A stretch of DNA of 64,000 nt from Saccharum officinarum (Eukaryota; Streptophyta; Magnoliopsida; Poales; Poaceae). Both the position numbers and the translations under genes were made by a program. The stretch lies in the NCBI GenBank assembly GCA_020631735.1, contig CM036231.1, positions 4,863,831 through 4,927,830 on the forward strand. The letters run 5' to 3'. Positions 21,992-34,800 of this stretch are shown piece by piece. The notes beneath the pieces are model-generated. The model made no database searches. It worked only from the letters and a program-made list of their open reading frames with translations, and was not told the origin of the DNA. The stretch's first letter is position 1. Every line of letters begins with the position of its first letter.

Positions 21992-22573
21992 ATTGCAACT
22001 AAAAGTTTTAGTTTGATTTTGGTGAATTGATGAAACCCTAGGTACTAACCTATGTATTCTAAGTGATCATGAGATAGGTTAGTGCACATTTCAAGTGGCG
22101 GAGCAAATGGTGGAGATCATGGTGATGGTGATGGTGATGGTGATGGCCATGGTGATGATCAAGTTCTCATAGCTTGGAAAAGAAGAAAGCGAAAAACAAA
22201 AAGCTCAAGGCAAAAGTATAATTTGTAGGAGCATTTTGTTTCGGTGCTCAAGACATTTAGTGAGTGTGACCACATTTAGGATCGATAGCCGTACTATTAA
22301 GAGGGGTTAAACTCGTATCGAAATGCGATTATCAAAGTGTCACTAGATGTTCTAATTCATTGCATATGTATTTAGATTCTAGTGAGTGCTAACACCCTTG
22401 AAAATGTTTGTGAAAATATGCTAACACACGTGCACTATGGTGAGACACTTGGTGGTTAGCACATTTGAGCAAGGGTGGTGAAGTTGGTGAAATCGAGGGG
22501 TTGTTTTCCCTTGACCGGACGTTGCATCAGACGCTGGACCTATGCGTCCAGTCAGTGGTGGAGAAGCAACACG
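21992..22573 (+). mobile_element. Sirevirus-type LTR fragment, plus orientation, copy 2
   Basis: Second-contig version of 7601-8181. It is again cut at the TGAAAGGTCC start of the next LTR, at 22574. Confidence 0.6.
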
Positions 22574-23951
22574 TGAAAGGTCCTAATATGGCTAGAGGGG
22601 GGTGAATAGCCTATTGAAAAATACTACAAAGCACTAAAGCAATTGATTAGTATAACAAATGATGTAATGCAATTTTGCTCTAACTCTACAAGAGTTACAA
22701 GCCACCTATCTAACAGTTCTAGTTGCTATAATCATTGGGCACACAAGGGGTTAAGTCACTACTCACTAAGAGCTCTCAAGGCTACGTTAAAAAGGTCCAC
22801 TAGGTGAAACTAAACTAGCAAGCAAGCTTTCCAAATTAGCTACATTAAAGAGCTTGCTACACAGCTAGTTTGCAAGAATGTAAGGAAGTGAGTAGGGTGA
22901 TTATACCGTCGTATCGAGAAATATATGAACCAATCACAATGTAGTCAGTCTAATCACTGGAAGAAATCCAATCACAATGGAGACATGATTTCTCTCCCGA
23001 GGTTCACGTGCTTGCCAGCACGCTAATCCCCGTTGTGTCGACCAACACTTGGTGGATCAGCGGCTAATAGGTATCACACACCTAGCCAACAAATAGCGTT
23101 GCAAGAACCTACCTACAAGTGATGTAACTCAACAACGAGCAATTTACTAGTGTTACCTTTCAATTCTCCGTCGGGGATGGTACAAGACCCCTCACAATCA
23201 ATGGGTCTAGCCGCGAGACGGCCACGAACAATCACCAACTCGTGCCGATGCTCCTCCGCTGCTCTAAGCCATCTAGGTGATGGCAACCACCAAGAATAAC
23301 AACAACTCCGCAGCCACAACGATCTCTAAGTGCCACTAGATGCAATCACTCAAGCAAATGCACTAGGAATCACTCCTAATCTCACTATGAAGGTGAATCA
23401 ATGATAGAGATAAGTGGGAGGTGTTTGCTTAGGCTCATAAGGATGTTAGAAATATCAAAGTGCCAAGAGAGTAAGCCCCAAGCTAGCTACCACCTATTTA
23501 TAGAGCCCCAAGGCTCAAAGAGCCGTTGGGCTGTCAGGGTCGTGAACGGACACACCGATTGGACGCAGCCCTGCGTCTAATCGCTAGCGTCGGTGCACCG
23601 ATGCCATCCATGTGGCATCAGGTTCAACCGCGCACGCGTCGGATCCTAATGGTCAAAAACGGTCAGTGCAAGTCAACCAGACAGACCGGATGCACCGGCG
23701 CGTGACCTGACGCACCAGCATCGAGTCTGATCACGCGTGCACCCGCAAAGCCAAGCCAGAGACCTGATGGCTGATGCGTCGTTAGTGTGACCGGACGCGC
23801 CACAATGTTGCGTCTGGTCACTTCCAGTAAGACCCCGAGAGGGTTTTTTTCGTGACCGGCCGTGTCAGGTCGACATCAACTAGACGCGGCACCGAGTCTG
23901 ATCACCTCTATGCCACCAGCCAAGTCACCGCGCTGCCTACGTTAGCGTACG
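22574..23951 (-). mobile_element. Sirevirus LTR, interrupted, copy 2
   Basis: Second-contig version of 8182-9558, with the same start, TATA and motif array. It ends with GTACG at 23947-23951 before the next LTR. Confidence 0.75.
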
Positions 23952-26900
23952 TGAAAGGATCTAACAATGCCTAGAGGGGGTGAATAGTAAAGGGTCGAGA
24001 TGGTGGACTAGAGGGGGATGAATAGTCCTTTCTAAAAAATTAAACACGTCGGCTAACCAAAACAAATGCGAAAATAAACTTATCGGTCTAGCCAAGACTT
24101 CACCCCTCTAACTAAGTTCACAAGCACCTCATAAAGATCCTAATTAAGTAACTAAGATGCTAAGCTTAGTAAGAGCTCACCTAATCAATTCTAGAGCAAT
24201 GTCACACAAACCTATGTACTAGTACTTTGCCAACCGAGGGAGCTCCTATACAACTAGTGAAGCAAAAGCACAAAGCTCTTAAGCTCACTAGCAATGCTCA
24301 ATAACAAGGCAACCAATGCCAAATTAGAGAGCGCAAATTACTTAGCTACACAAACTAAGCAATGTGACTAACAAGGTTACACAAACCAAATTAGCCACGT
24401 AAAGGGAAGCTTCTAGCTACACAAGCAAGAAGACAACTAGCAAGCTATACTAGCAAACTAGTCATAAGAGCAACTACACAAGTACTAGTATATGAATGTA
24501 AAAACAAGCTTGTGTATCGGAGAGCAAACCACTGAGAAGATGAACACAAAAGTTGACACGGTGATTTTTCATCGAGGTTCACTTGGTTGCCACCAAGCTA
24601 GTCTCCGTTGTGTCGACCAACACTTCGTAGTTTGGCGGCTAATCGGTCACACACCGAGCCTCTCAAAGGGTGCTGCAAGAACCCACCATCAAGTGTGGTA
24701 GCTCAATGACACACTCAACTAGAGTTGCTCTTCGCGATCCCCGCGGGGTGAGCACAATCCCCCTCACAAAGCTTCTCCGGAGTCTCGCACAATCTTCTTG
24801 CGAGCTTCGATGGAGCCATAAGCCACCAAGCCGTCTAGGAGGTGGCAACCTCTAAGAGTAACAAGCACCACCGGCTTGCAACACGATCACCTAGTGTCAC
24901 TCGATGCAATCTCTCAAAGCAACGCACTAGAATCAACTCACTCGCAATCGATTCGCACTCTTGCAAGCACAAGTGATTTAGAGGCTCTCCAAGCACTCCT
25001 AAAGCATGGAAACTAAGTCCCAAGGGTGCTCAACACCTGCCAAGGCCGGCCACCACTTCTATTTATAAGCCTACAAACGAATATAGCCGTTATGCCATCA
25101 CTGGGCAAAAATCACGAGCGATAGACGCGCTGCCCGCGTATGTCGCACCAAAGAGTGCCACGTGTCCACGAGCTTCGAAATCCAACGGTCATGAACAGTA
25201 GCAACAGACGCGTCCTTCGGTTTTGGCCTCAACATCCATCGCGTCGAAGTACACACTCCAGTAAGCTCCATTTCATGAAATCGATCGACAGACGCTTCTG
25301 ATGCTCAGCACCACCGCGTCTATCGCCACCTCCGCTGCAAGCCAAAGCAAGGGTGGTCCGATAGACACGTCTGTCGCCCCCCGTGGCCACATCTGTCGCC
25401 CCCGAGGCCGCGTCTGTCGCCCTCCGTGGCCGCGTCTGTCGCCCCTGTCGCCGCGTCTGTCGCAGCGTCCGTCGCAGACCACCCGGCGCTAAAACGGTCA
25501 TATCTCTTAGCTCCGAACTCTGATTTCGATGATCTTGGATATTTTGGAAAGCTTACTCAGAGGGCTACACAACCCACTAAAGCATTTGATCCAAATACCA
25601 ATGGATCAAAGCAGTATTCCACTTCAAGATCCATTCTAGTGTCCGGAGAACACCGAAAAATCTTTCTCTCTTCTTCAAGTTGATCAATACCAACTCCAAC
25701 ACCTTCTCCTTTGCAAATGTGCAAACACCACCATATGTAAAACACCATGTGCATGTGTGTTAGCATTTTAACAATCATTTTCTCGAAGAAGTTAGGCACT
25801 CAACTTGCCTCGCCACTTGATCCTAACACATATGCAAAGTTAGATCGCTCAAGTGGCACTAGATGACCGATATGCAAACAAGTTTGCCCCTCTTGATAGT
25901 ACGGCCATCTATCCTAAACCCAGTCATTAAGTTCTCTACATATCTATGACCGGTGAAATGAAAATACCCTAGGAATATACCTTTGTCTTGCGCATTCCAT
26001 TCTATCTCCTCCATTGTTGATGCAACACATGCACCAAACAATCATCAAATGATATGATCCATTTCATATTATCATATGACCGTATTGGTTCATCGATCTT
26101 GACCTCACTTGCTCTTCACCGTTGTCTCGGTCCTTCGGCGCCAAGCCATCACACAACTTGCCCTTCACCCTAGCAACCGATCCATTGAGCCAAGCCTCAT
26201 CTTGATCTTCTCCACCTTGGTCACATGACTTCATGCCATGTCTCATGTGCAATAGGCTCCTTCATGACACCATCACCTGTGGACTAATCTCCTGTGTATC
26301 TCACATAACCACATATTAGTCCACCTATGTTGTCACTCAATTACCAAAATCAAACAAGGACCTTTCAAATAGGCGTATCTAAAAATTTACTATAAATGCT
26401 AAGTTCAAATTTGTCAGCCACTGTCGAAAGTTCGGACAGTTTGGGTCGAAACTTCCAACGTCGTCAGAAGTTCCAGCATAAACTGTCAAAAGTCCCGACG
26501 CCTATGTGAACTACAAAAGCAGTGCCAAATTTAACTATGCGGATAAATAATCTTACAACCCCACTTCCTAGTGGTTAGATGAAGATGTTGGGTCACTCCC
26601 TTGACGCTGAAATGCCTCCAAATTGTAGATCAAGTCCAAACCCTAATAAGAAGCTTGAGAGAAAGACAAACAAATACAAGTAACTTCGATCCAATCACAA
26701 CAACAACAAGTACGCTGGACACAAGAATTTATCCCGAGGTTCGGCAACCCCTATGTCCTCATTGTTGAGGTGACCACAAAGGTCGGAGTCTCTTTCACCT
26801 CCTTGCCTCTCAAGGAAACCACAAAGGTCACTTGAGCTTTCCACTAAGAAAACAAGGGTAATACAAACTTCTCAAGGCTTTTCCACAAGATGAAAGCTCT

Positions 26901-27851
26901 TGGGCGACACCTAACGGCTAGGAGCAAAGCTCCAAGAGTAATAGACGCAAATCCAACCGGCTTAATGAAGAAATCAAGTGCTAAAGTTTGCCAAAGTGAT
27001 TTTCTCACTCAATCCACTCTCCTATCACTCAAATCCTTAGGGAATCAAAGTTAGGAGTAAAGGGAAGAGGAGAGGAGAGTCTTGAATGCTTGGGAGCTAT
27101 TTTGGATGAAGGTTGGTGGCAATGAATGAGTGGATAAAGGTTAGAAGAGAGGAGGGAGCTATTTATACTCATAGTAAGAATCTAACCGTTCAGATCTATG
27201 TCGGAAGTTCCGATGCAGATCTCGGGACTTCCGACCTCTATAGAAAACACTGTTCACAGCAAGGTCAAAGTCAGCACAAGCGTTGAAACTGTCGGCGTAT
27301 GTTGGGATTTCCGACAGTCAGAACTCCCGATGTATGTCAGGATTTCTGACAATAGCGATCAGCAGGCTAGCCAAGGGTCCAGGCGTCAGGACTCTCGACC
27401 TGAGTCGGGACTTTCGACGGCCACAGTCACCGCACAGGCTAAGTGACTGGGCGTCGGGACTTTCGACGGTCGGGAGTTCTGACTTACGTCAGGACTTCCG
27501 ACATCAAAAGTCTCCAAAAAATATTCTACGTGCTCGTGAAGTGCTAGAGTGTTTCTCTTTTGATTTTATTTTTATATTTGAGCACTCTATCTTTCTTAGA
27601 CCACCTAAACTTGCATCCCTCTTTATAGTACGGTGAACCTAAACCCAAAATGAAAGACAAACTTTGGATAGCGCTTTGAGTTCGTCCGCCTTTTCAACTT
27701 CAAGAATTGAGGGATACCATTTCATCTTAGATCAACTCCTTAATTCTTACAAAGGACTAAATCTGCAATATATCTCATTAAGATCTCATTAGTCCCTAAT
27801 TTGGATGTCATCAATACACCAGAACCCACATAGGGGGCAAATGCACTTTCA
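23952..27851 (-). mobile_element. 3' LTR of a minus-strand Sirevirus, split by a solo LTR, copy 2
   Basis: Second-contig version of 9559-13456. The two LTR parts are 23952-23987 and 26373-27851, around the solo LTR at 23988-26367. Confidence 0.85.
23988..26367 (-). mobile_element. Nested solo Sirevirus LTR, copy 2
   Basis: Second-contig version of 9595-11973, with AATAG at 23983-23987 and 26368-26372. A few substitutions distinguish the copies, for example near 25400, 25523 and 25583. Confidence 0.87.
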
Positions 27852-28454
27852 ATCTCCCCCTTTTTGGTAATTGATGACAACCAACTACTTTTATAAGAAT
27901 GAAAGAATTTAAGCTTTTGAACCCCAAAATTTATAGAGAGCTCCCCCTTAATATATGCAATGAATTTGAATTTTCAATGATGATCATTTATCCATAATTT
28001 GCATATATCAAGACACAGAAGCTCCCCTAAATTTTGCAATTTGTGGGGTGCAACAAGTGTTTGTGAACAAGTATATATCCGTGAAAAAGTGATGCAATAT
28101 TACATGTTATATTCACACAACAAGTAAAAGAGAATGTGATGGCCAAGATCTCAAAGTGAAAAACTTGAATCAACACATGGCCATCCAAAATAACATCCAC
28201 CATTCACATATAGAGACAAACAAGATAACTAATAAATAGATAGGTAAACATTACTTGTCCTACAATCATCCATCACAAGCAAATATATAGTTGTACATCA
28301 CATAGTTGTCACCACATGGCATAGTTAATACAAACCACTTAGTTCAAAGTCTCAAACACTAAGCGACCAACTAACTTAGTACATGAAGATAAAAGCCTAA
28401 CACTCCCCCTTTGTCAACAAGTGCCAAAAGGGGTAGGCCGCGGGAGAGAAACGA

Positions 28455-29317
28455 CTACTCGTCCTCATAGTCCTCATCATCATGGTCACCACCACCATCA
28501 TCGTCGTCGTCATCTTCATCTTCCTCGATGTAGTCCTTGTCCTTGTCAGTAGCCTTGCTCTTGCCATGAGGGTGAGAAGAAGCATCGTCCTCATATGCTA
28601 CACAAGCCTCATCATAAAGTGTCAGAGGATCACGGGGAGGCACAAATGGCAGCGGAGGTGAGGACTCAATACCAGCGCGCTGCTCCAGACGGTAAAGCCT
28701 CTCTTGCATGTCATGCTCACATTGAGCACTAGCACAACATTGTCCAAACATGTAGGTCATGAGAAACTTGAACTTGCTGGGCTTCTTACCAGAGGAGGAG
28801 GAGAGTGGCTCAGCACTAGAAGCACAAGAAGCTGCAGGTGGTGAAGCACCACGGGGAGAGCAAGAGCCCAAAGCACCTTTGCCTTTTCCTTTTCCTTTGG
28901 CAGCTTCCTTCAATTCTTTTGCAGCCGTATGAGACATCTTGTTGGAAATCTTGAGAAGTTTATGAGTGGAATCTGTGGGGAACCGGATGCCTAACACTCA
29001 CTCAATCACATGCATAATATAGGGGGCATACGGATAGTGCTTCATAGGATCCTCACTCACATCATGAATCTTGTTCCAAATGTAGCGACTGACGAAGAAC
29101 TTGTCAAAATCCTCACCAAAGCGCTGAAGCACCTTCTGAGAATCATCACGAAGATAAGTGGAGTCACCATGCTTCAGATATAGGATTTGACGAAGGATGT
29201 TGTTTAGAACATAAAAGTAGGGCTTCAGATACACTGTCTATCCATCGGCGGGTTAACCATCAAGATACATGTGTTGGTACTCCTCCAGAGCCACATCCTC
29301 ATACTCAGAAAGCTTAG
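28455..29317 (-). pseudogene. Sirevirus third-ORF (env-position) protein remnant, copy 2
   Basis: A minus-strand frame is open from 28997 to 28455. Upstream it continues in another frame through KHYPYAPYIMHVIE (29234-28998) and further to about 29317, where two stops occur. The protein has an N-terminal part with YIWNKIHDVSEDP, a basic Lys/Gly stretch (KGKGKGKG), a Ser/Ala-rich linker, MQERLYRLEQRAG, and a very acidic C-terminus. It lies about 600 bases upstream of the 3' LTR, the place of the env-like third ORF in Sireviruses. I see no convincing signal peptide or membrane span here, so calling it an envelope protein would be unsupported. Sequence left of the PPT (27866-28450) is non-coding. 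Confidence 0.55.
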
Positions 29318-29551
29318 GTGTAGTGTGTTGGTATTTATTAACTTGGCACTTATTTTAGTAGCCACCTATTAATTACCTGCACCTCTAGTTTACTTGTACT
29401 AGGTTGTCATCCCTAATGTTGGAGCTAAAAGTGATTGTAGGCACTACCTAGCATTACTACTAAGTAGTTATCTTATTATTTCATGTGACTAGAAAGAATA
29501 TGAAGATAAGAATGGAAAGGTATCCGCAAGCACATAGTTAATTATACCATT
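29318..29551. mobile_element. Unassigned retroelement fragment between Sirevirus and Tat LTR
   Basis: Sirevirus sequence stops near 29317. A new segment begins TGTTGGTATTTATTAAC and ends with TATCCGCAAGCACATAG...ATACCATT. The CCGCAAGC...ATACC stretch resembles a segment I associate with grass Gypsy elements, but this is from memory and the fragment is short. It serves as the insertion site of the Tat element starting at 29552, with CCATT as the expected target repeat. Confidence 0.35.
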
Positions 29552-29869
29552 TGTCGGGTATCAATAGTAGGCATACCCAACCAAGGGCATTAATAGCGTG
29601 TCAGCTACTAAATTGCGAGGCTTAGGGGCGCCTTTCGCCTTGCCCGAGCCTCCATGATGTCATCAAAGCGTCTGACCCCTATCGGGAATGATTTCCGCAT
29701 CGTCCGACCCATGCAACGTAAGCACGGGAGCGCCCGACCCCCTTGGTGTACTTCTGCCTCGCCCGAGGGACGCCCTCATCGCAGCGCCCATTCCCGCTGA
29801 TGGGACGGACATGACCGTGCATAGTGAACAGAAACAGGGGAACTGCGCTCTGACCCAACATGACCCTGG

Positions 29870-31829
29870 TGAAAGGTCTTGATGGCTAGAGGGGGGTGAA
29901 TAACCTTTTAAAAATTTCTACAAAGACAAGCTAAACAAGTTTATCAATATAACAAATAGCGAGATGCGAGTTTTGCTTAGCCTACGGGGTGTTTGCAAGC
30001 CACCTATCCAATTCACAATTCTAGTATTTGCACTCAACCGCACAAGTCAAACCGAGAAGGTAACTACAACTACAACTAGCAAGCTACACAAAAGAAGCTA
30101 CTAAAGCAAAGCAAACTAGCTAGCAAAGATAACTAAGAAAGTAATGCAGAGTTGAGTTAGGAGAGTTTCACCGAGGGGCGAAGTATTGAGCCAACCAATA
30201 TGATCAACAATGAATACCAAGATAACCGAACACCGAGATCAATCAATCATAATATGAAAGTGATGACACGAAGATTTATCCTGAGGTTCATGTGCTTGCC
30301 GACACGCTAGTCCCCGTTGTGTCCCTCTTCACCACGTGGTTCGGTGGCTAATCGGTCTCACACCGAGCCTCTCAAAAGGCGCCACAAGAACCTACCAAAT
30401 GTCAAAAGGTTGCAATGACACGAGCAATTCACTAACGTTGCCTTTGGCGCTTCGCCGAGGTAGGCACAAACCCCTCACAATCACTGGAGGTGGCCAAGAA
30501 CAATCACCAACTCTTACCAACGCCTCCAAGCTGCTCCAAGCCGTCTAGGTGGCGGCAACCACCAAGAGAAACAAGAATCCCGCAGCAAATCAACCACCAA
30601 GTGCCAACTAGATGCTATCTCACAATGCAAATGCACTTGGATCACTCAATCTCACTTCAAATATGCAAAGAAGCAAGAGAGATGAGTGGGAGGGGAGTTG
30701 CTTAGCTCAAAGTGCTCACAAGTATGTCAAATGTTCGAGAGAGAGAGCCTTGAGCCGGCCAACGAGTATTTATAGACGTACCCCTTCGAATAGAGCCGTT
30801 AGAAAATTAAACAGCTGAAATCACGTTGACCGGACGCGCTGGTCCAACTGACCGGATGCGCCGGTCGCCCAACGGCTAACTCGTGAAGTACTGACCGGAC
30901 GCGCTGGTCCAAACAACCCGACGCGCTGGTCGCACAACGGCTAAGTCGCGAAGCACTGACCGGACGTGCTTGACGCGCTGACCGAACGCGCTGCGAATGA
31001 CCGGACACGCTGGTCATGCCTGAGCAGCGCACAACTAAACAGTGACCAGACGCGCTGAAGAACTGACCGGACGCGACAGTGCCAGCGTCCGGTTAGAGTC
31101 CAGTAAGATCCCTAAACGACCAGACGCGTTCGATCGACAGTGACCGGACGCGCTGCACGTCCGATCATCAAGCTGAAACACGCGCAGACGCTGAACACTG
31201 ACCGGACGCGTCCGGTCATGCAAAGACCACGTTCGGTTCAGCGTCCGGTCACCTCTGTGACCTCTGTTCGCCTCTGTTTCTTTTCTGACTTCCGGCGTAG
31301 TTGAAAATAGTCTTTTCAACTTCTAAAAAATGCCTGAATCCCGCCTCGCAAGCTCGGCGGGAGGGAGAGAGGATCCCAAACCCTCTCTACCACTCAAACT
31401 CCACCGCCTTCACAAACGTGCTAACACCACCAAGTGATCTCGTCATGTGTGAGTGTGTTAGCATTTTCACAATCATTTTTCGAGGCGATATTAGTTCTAT
31501 CCAAATGCATATGATTATGAAATGCACACCTAGAGGCACTTAGGAGTCCAATAGCCGTGCCATTCCCCTCTTTATAGTACGGCTATCTAACCTATAATGT
31601 AACCACACCCACTAGGTGTCTTGGTTACTAAAACACAACCCTTAAGCATATACCTTTGCCTTGATCACATAGGGTTGCGTTCAAATCCAAGTGTGGCCAT
31701 CATGATCACCATGTCCATCTTGCCACCAACCTTAGAATGTACTAATCCTCATATGCTACATACAACTTAGGCATAGGATTAGTACTTAGGCATTGTCACT
31801 AATTACCAACACCAAACATAGGACTTTCA
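29870..31829 (-). mobile_element. Solo Sirevirus LTR in the outer Tat LTR
   Basis: It has TG...CA ends on the plus strand (TGAAAGGTCTTGATGGC to GGACTTTCA) and a perfect 5-base duplication CCTGG at 29865-29869 and 31830-31834. The 1960 bases hold the same landmarks as the other Sirevirus LTRs here: CTAGAGGGGGGTGAATAAC near the left, a minus TATA box (TATAAATAC) near 30775-30767, a GACCGGACGCG motif array at 30825-31255, and AATTACCAACACCAAACATAG near the right. No internal region exists, so it is a solo LTR left by recombination. Confidence 0.92.
30825..31255 (-). promoter_or_regulatory. Array of GACCGGACGCG half-palindromes upstream of the LTR TATA
   Basis: About a dozen copies of TGACCGGACGCGctggtc and its half sites occur within 430 bases, and one is the full palindrome GACCGGACGCGTCCGGTC (about 31200-31217). 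In the minus (sense) direction the array lies just upstream of the TATA near 30770. Conserved palindromic repeat motifs at this position have been described for Sirevirus LTRs. A role in transcription is an inference. Confidence 0.7.
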
Positions 31830-31872
31830 CCTGGTCATTTCACCACGACGACGTCCATACCTCTACAGCGAC

Positions 31873-34800
31873 TGTAACACCCCTGGTGTTATGGTAACTA
31901 AAACTGGCCATGTCATCATACGCATTGCAAAGCATTCATGTTTTAGTCAACTTTGATGTGCATCAACTAAAACAAATTTATATTCATAGATTGATCGAGT
32001 TCTTGTGATGTTTGACTTGAATCGAAAACCCTAGTTTTGAATGTCATTTCAAATACTTGGATTATGCCCTATGTAATTTGAGGTGTAAAGTTGTGCTCTA
32101 CACTAGTGTCAGATGTAGGGGATAACCCAAGTGCAAAATTTAAAAATGAACTCCCAGTTTGAGGTTGAATTTGAGTTCCAAAACTCGCCCCGAGTTTTCT
32201 AATTCAAATTCGAATTCAAATTGGGAGGTTTATTAAAATGAATTTATAATTCAAAATTGGTTCAAACGAATATGACATTGGGTAGGTCACATGTGATTTG
32301 ACCCAACAGTACATTTGGATGATAGTTGTGATCACTAATTAATCACCAATTAATGTAGAAATCAAATCAAGTTTGAATTTGATTCAAAACCCTGATTTCC
32401 GAAAAACCCCGTTTTACCCCCTTTTGTGTAATTCAAAATCTAAAAATAATTTGGCGTTGAGCCAAAAAGCAAAGTTGTAGATCTTGTCAAGTTGTACAAC
32501 TTTGGTTTTTGGAGTTTTCAAAGTTTTAGTATAAAATTTGGAGTAATTTTGAAAGATTCAAATCCCAAATTTGACCCCTTTTCATTTCCCTATTCCAATT
32601 TCAAAATGGAGACCAAATTTGAAATTGGTTTAAATAGAAAAGTGGTAGGTCTTGCCTGGATGTACAACTTTGGTATTTTGAGTTTTTTAAGTTTCAGTAT
32701 AAAATTTAAAGTAATTTTGAGTTTACCAATTTCTAGAAATTGTCCCTTTTTTATTTCAAATTCCAATTTCAAAATCTAAGCATCATTTGAAAAAGTTTTT
32801 ATTGAGAATGTTGTAGGGTTTGAAAAATTGAGCAACTTTTGTTTTTACACATTTTCAACTTCTATGGAAAATTTGAGAGTAATTTGGAAATTTCTTATCA
32901 GTGGCAGTTTCATAATTATTTCAAAAATCCGTTTAAAGTCGGGCACCACTGAGATGCTTGTCGCTCACCGCCGTCGCCTCACCGCTTGCCCACGCGAGGA
33001 CGCGCAGCTGCCTGCCTGGCTACGTCACAAGGAGTTGCTGGACGCCTAGAAGCCGCACCCATGCCTTTTACATCAAGCTGGAGCCCGACGCCGTTTTCCC
33101 CTTTCTTTCCCTCTCGCTGCTGTCACCGCCGGTCACCACCATGCGCCGCCGCAATTCACTGCAGCCGCTGCACCTTGCTCCAATTCACCGCATCCTCGGC
33201 TCCGCCTCACTAACTCGCACCGCCAGAGCCCGCTAGCACAAACGTTAGCCGTCCGAGCCTTCCCACGCGCCACCGTCTTCCTCGCTGCTGAGCAGGGCGC
33301 CGCCACCACCGCCCTCCCATGGTCCGGCCACTCCAGTCCATCTTCGCCTTCACCGAGCACACCATCGTGTTCGCGGTGAGTTCCTGAGCGTGATGCTCAC
33401 TCCGCTTTAGCCCCTACCGTGGCATAGCTAGGGTCTTGTCATGCGCCGTCGTCTGTGGTCGTCGTCGTCCGCCAAAGTTGTCACTATGCATGCTGGGTCC
33501 CGTAGCGCCTAGGCAAAACGCTTCAGGGTGTGCGCGTGGTCATGTTGCGCAAGTTGATAGTGCTTTTCGCCGCCGTTGTCTTCACCGGCGATGAGGTCGC
33601 CACCGTGGCCACCATGGCCAGCCGGAGTCAGCCATGGCCGTTAGCCAGACCAGGTTTGGGCCAGGGCAAAGGAGAGAGGAGGTGGGCTAGCCCAGTCGGT
33701 TGGGCCAGTCGGATGAGAAGTAGGCCGAGGGAGGGAACAAGGAGGAGAGGCGCGGTGGTGCGGTTGGGCCGGTTGGGCCAGAAGGAGAAGGGCAGCAGGC
33801 CTGATGAAGTTTTTGTTTTTCTTTTTCTAAAATATTAAATAGTACCAGTTTTTGTTTATTTCACTATGAATTATTTAGAGCTCCAAAAATGATAAATTTT
33901 TGTGTGTAGCCTGTCTGTGATGTGTGCTATTTAGGAAAAATATGAAATGCCAATTTGGATTACTTTTTACATGTCAATTAATTAGCTCCATTAATTGATA
34001 AATGAGTTTTCATAATTTTTCTAAGCTTAAATAATTATCCAAAAATTGTGAAAATTGTTTTGTCACTTAGTTATGATGTAAGCTTCTTAAAATAAAAATT
34101 TGAGCTTAATTGGATAAATTTGATTTTATACTTAATTTATGCTTTATTAATTAATTAGTTAATTAAGTAATTAGTACTTAATGATTTAGGGTTTGTTTGA
34201 CTTTGGAATTGGGTGTTGACCTTGGGTCATTAACACTTAATGATCTTTGGCATCTTATTTAGTTAATTGAGCTCATTTTAACATGTAATTAGTGAACCCT
34301 AATGACATTTCATGTGAAGTAAAATTTGTCGAAACCCTAATATGCTTCGTTAGTTAGTTTTGTTGTTTCGCAACTGTACCGTGAAGGAAAGTTGTACTCA
34401 ACTTCTTTAATCTTGTTATGCATCTACCGAGCATCATGTTTCACACTTCATCATATTGAGCATACACTATCATCTCGTTTAGTCCCTGTGAACGAGGAGA
34501 TTAACGTGGTCGAACCAGTCCCCGAAGAAGAGTCGTCATCAGTGGAGGTTGGTTTTGATATTTGTGGGACTGACCCAGAGCCAAAAATTCCCGTCGATCA
34601 AGGCAAGTCCCGGATGCATTTAAACCTTCCTTGCATTTTGAAAAGCTTTACTTCACTTATGTTAATGCTTTGTTGCATTCAGTGATAGGAGTTGAGTGAT
34701 AACCTAATTACTGCACTACCATCCTTGATACTTCAATATTATCCTTGTTACTGTTTTATTTGAAAATACTTAGTATGCTTAGCCATGCTGAATGAGAAAA

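Larger units (their letters stand above)
14871..29163. repeat. 14.3 kb direct repeat, copy 2 (left end of right contig)
   Basis: It begins immediately after the N run at the base matching position 480 and stays collinear with copy 1 until 29163, which matches 14770. The right contig then continues into unique sequence. Some reading frames broken in copy 1 are open here (for example 28455-28997) and the reverse also occurs (the protein repeat near 16350). This is expected when base accuracy is poor near both contig ends. Confidence 0.97.

Noticed and set aside
28455..28997. A retroviral-type envelope glycoprotein
   Set aside because: The ORF has the env-like position in Sireviruses, but I see no signal peptide, membrane anchor or fusion-type segment, only Lys-rich and acidic low-complexity tracts.
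480..29163. A true 14.3 kb tandem segmental duplication
   Set aside because: Both limits coincide with the contig ends at the 100-N gap and the copies are about 99.9% alike apart from homopolymers. An unmerged overlap is simpler. Reads could overturn this.
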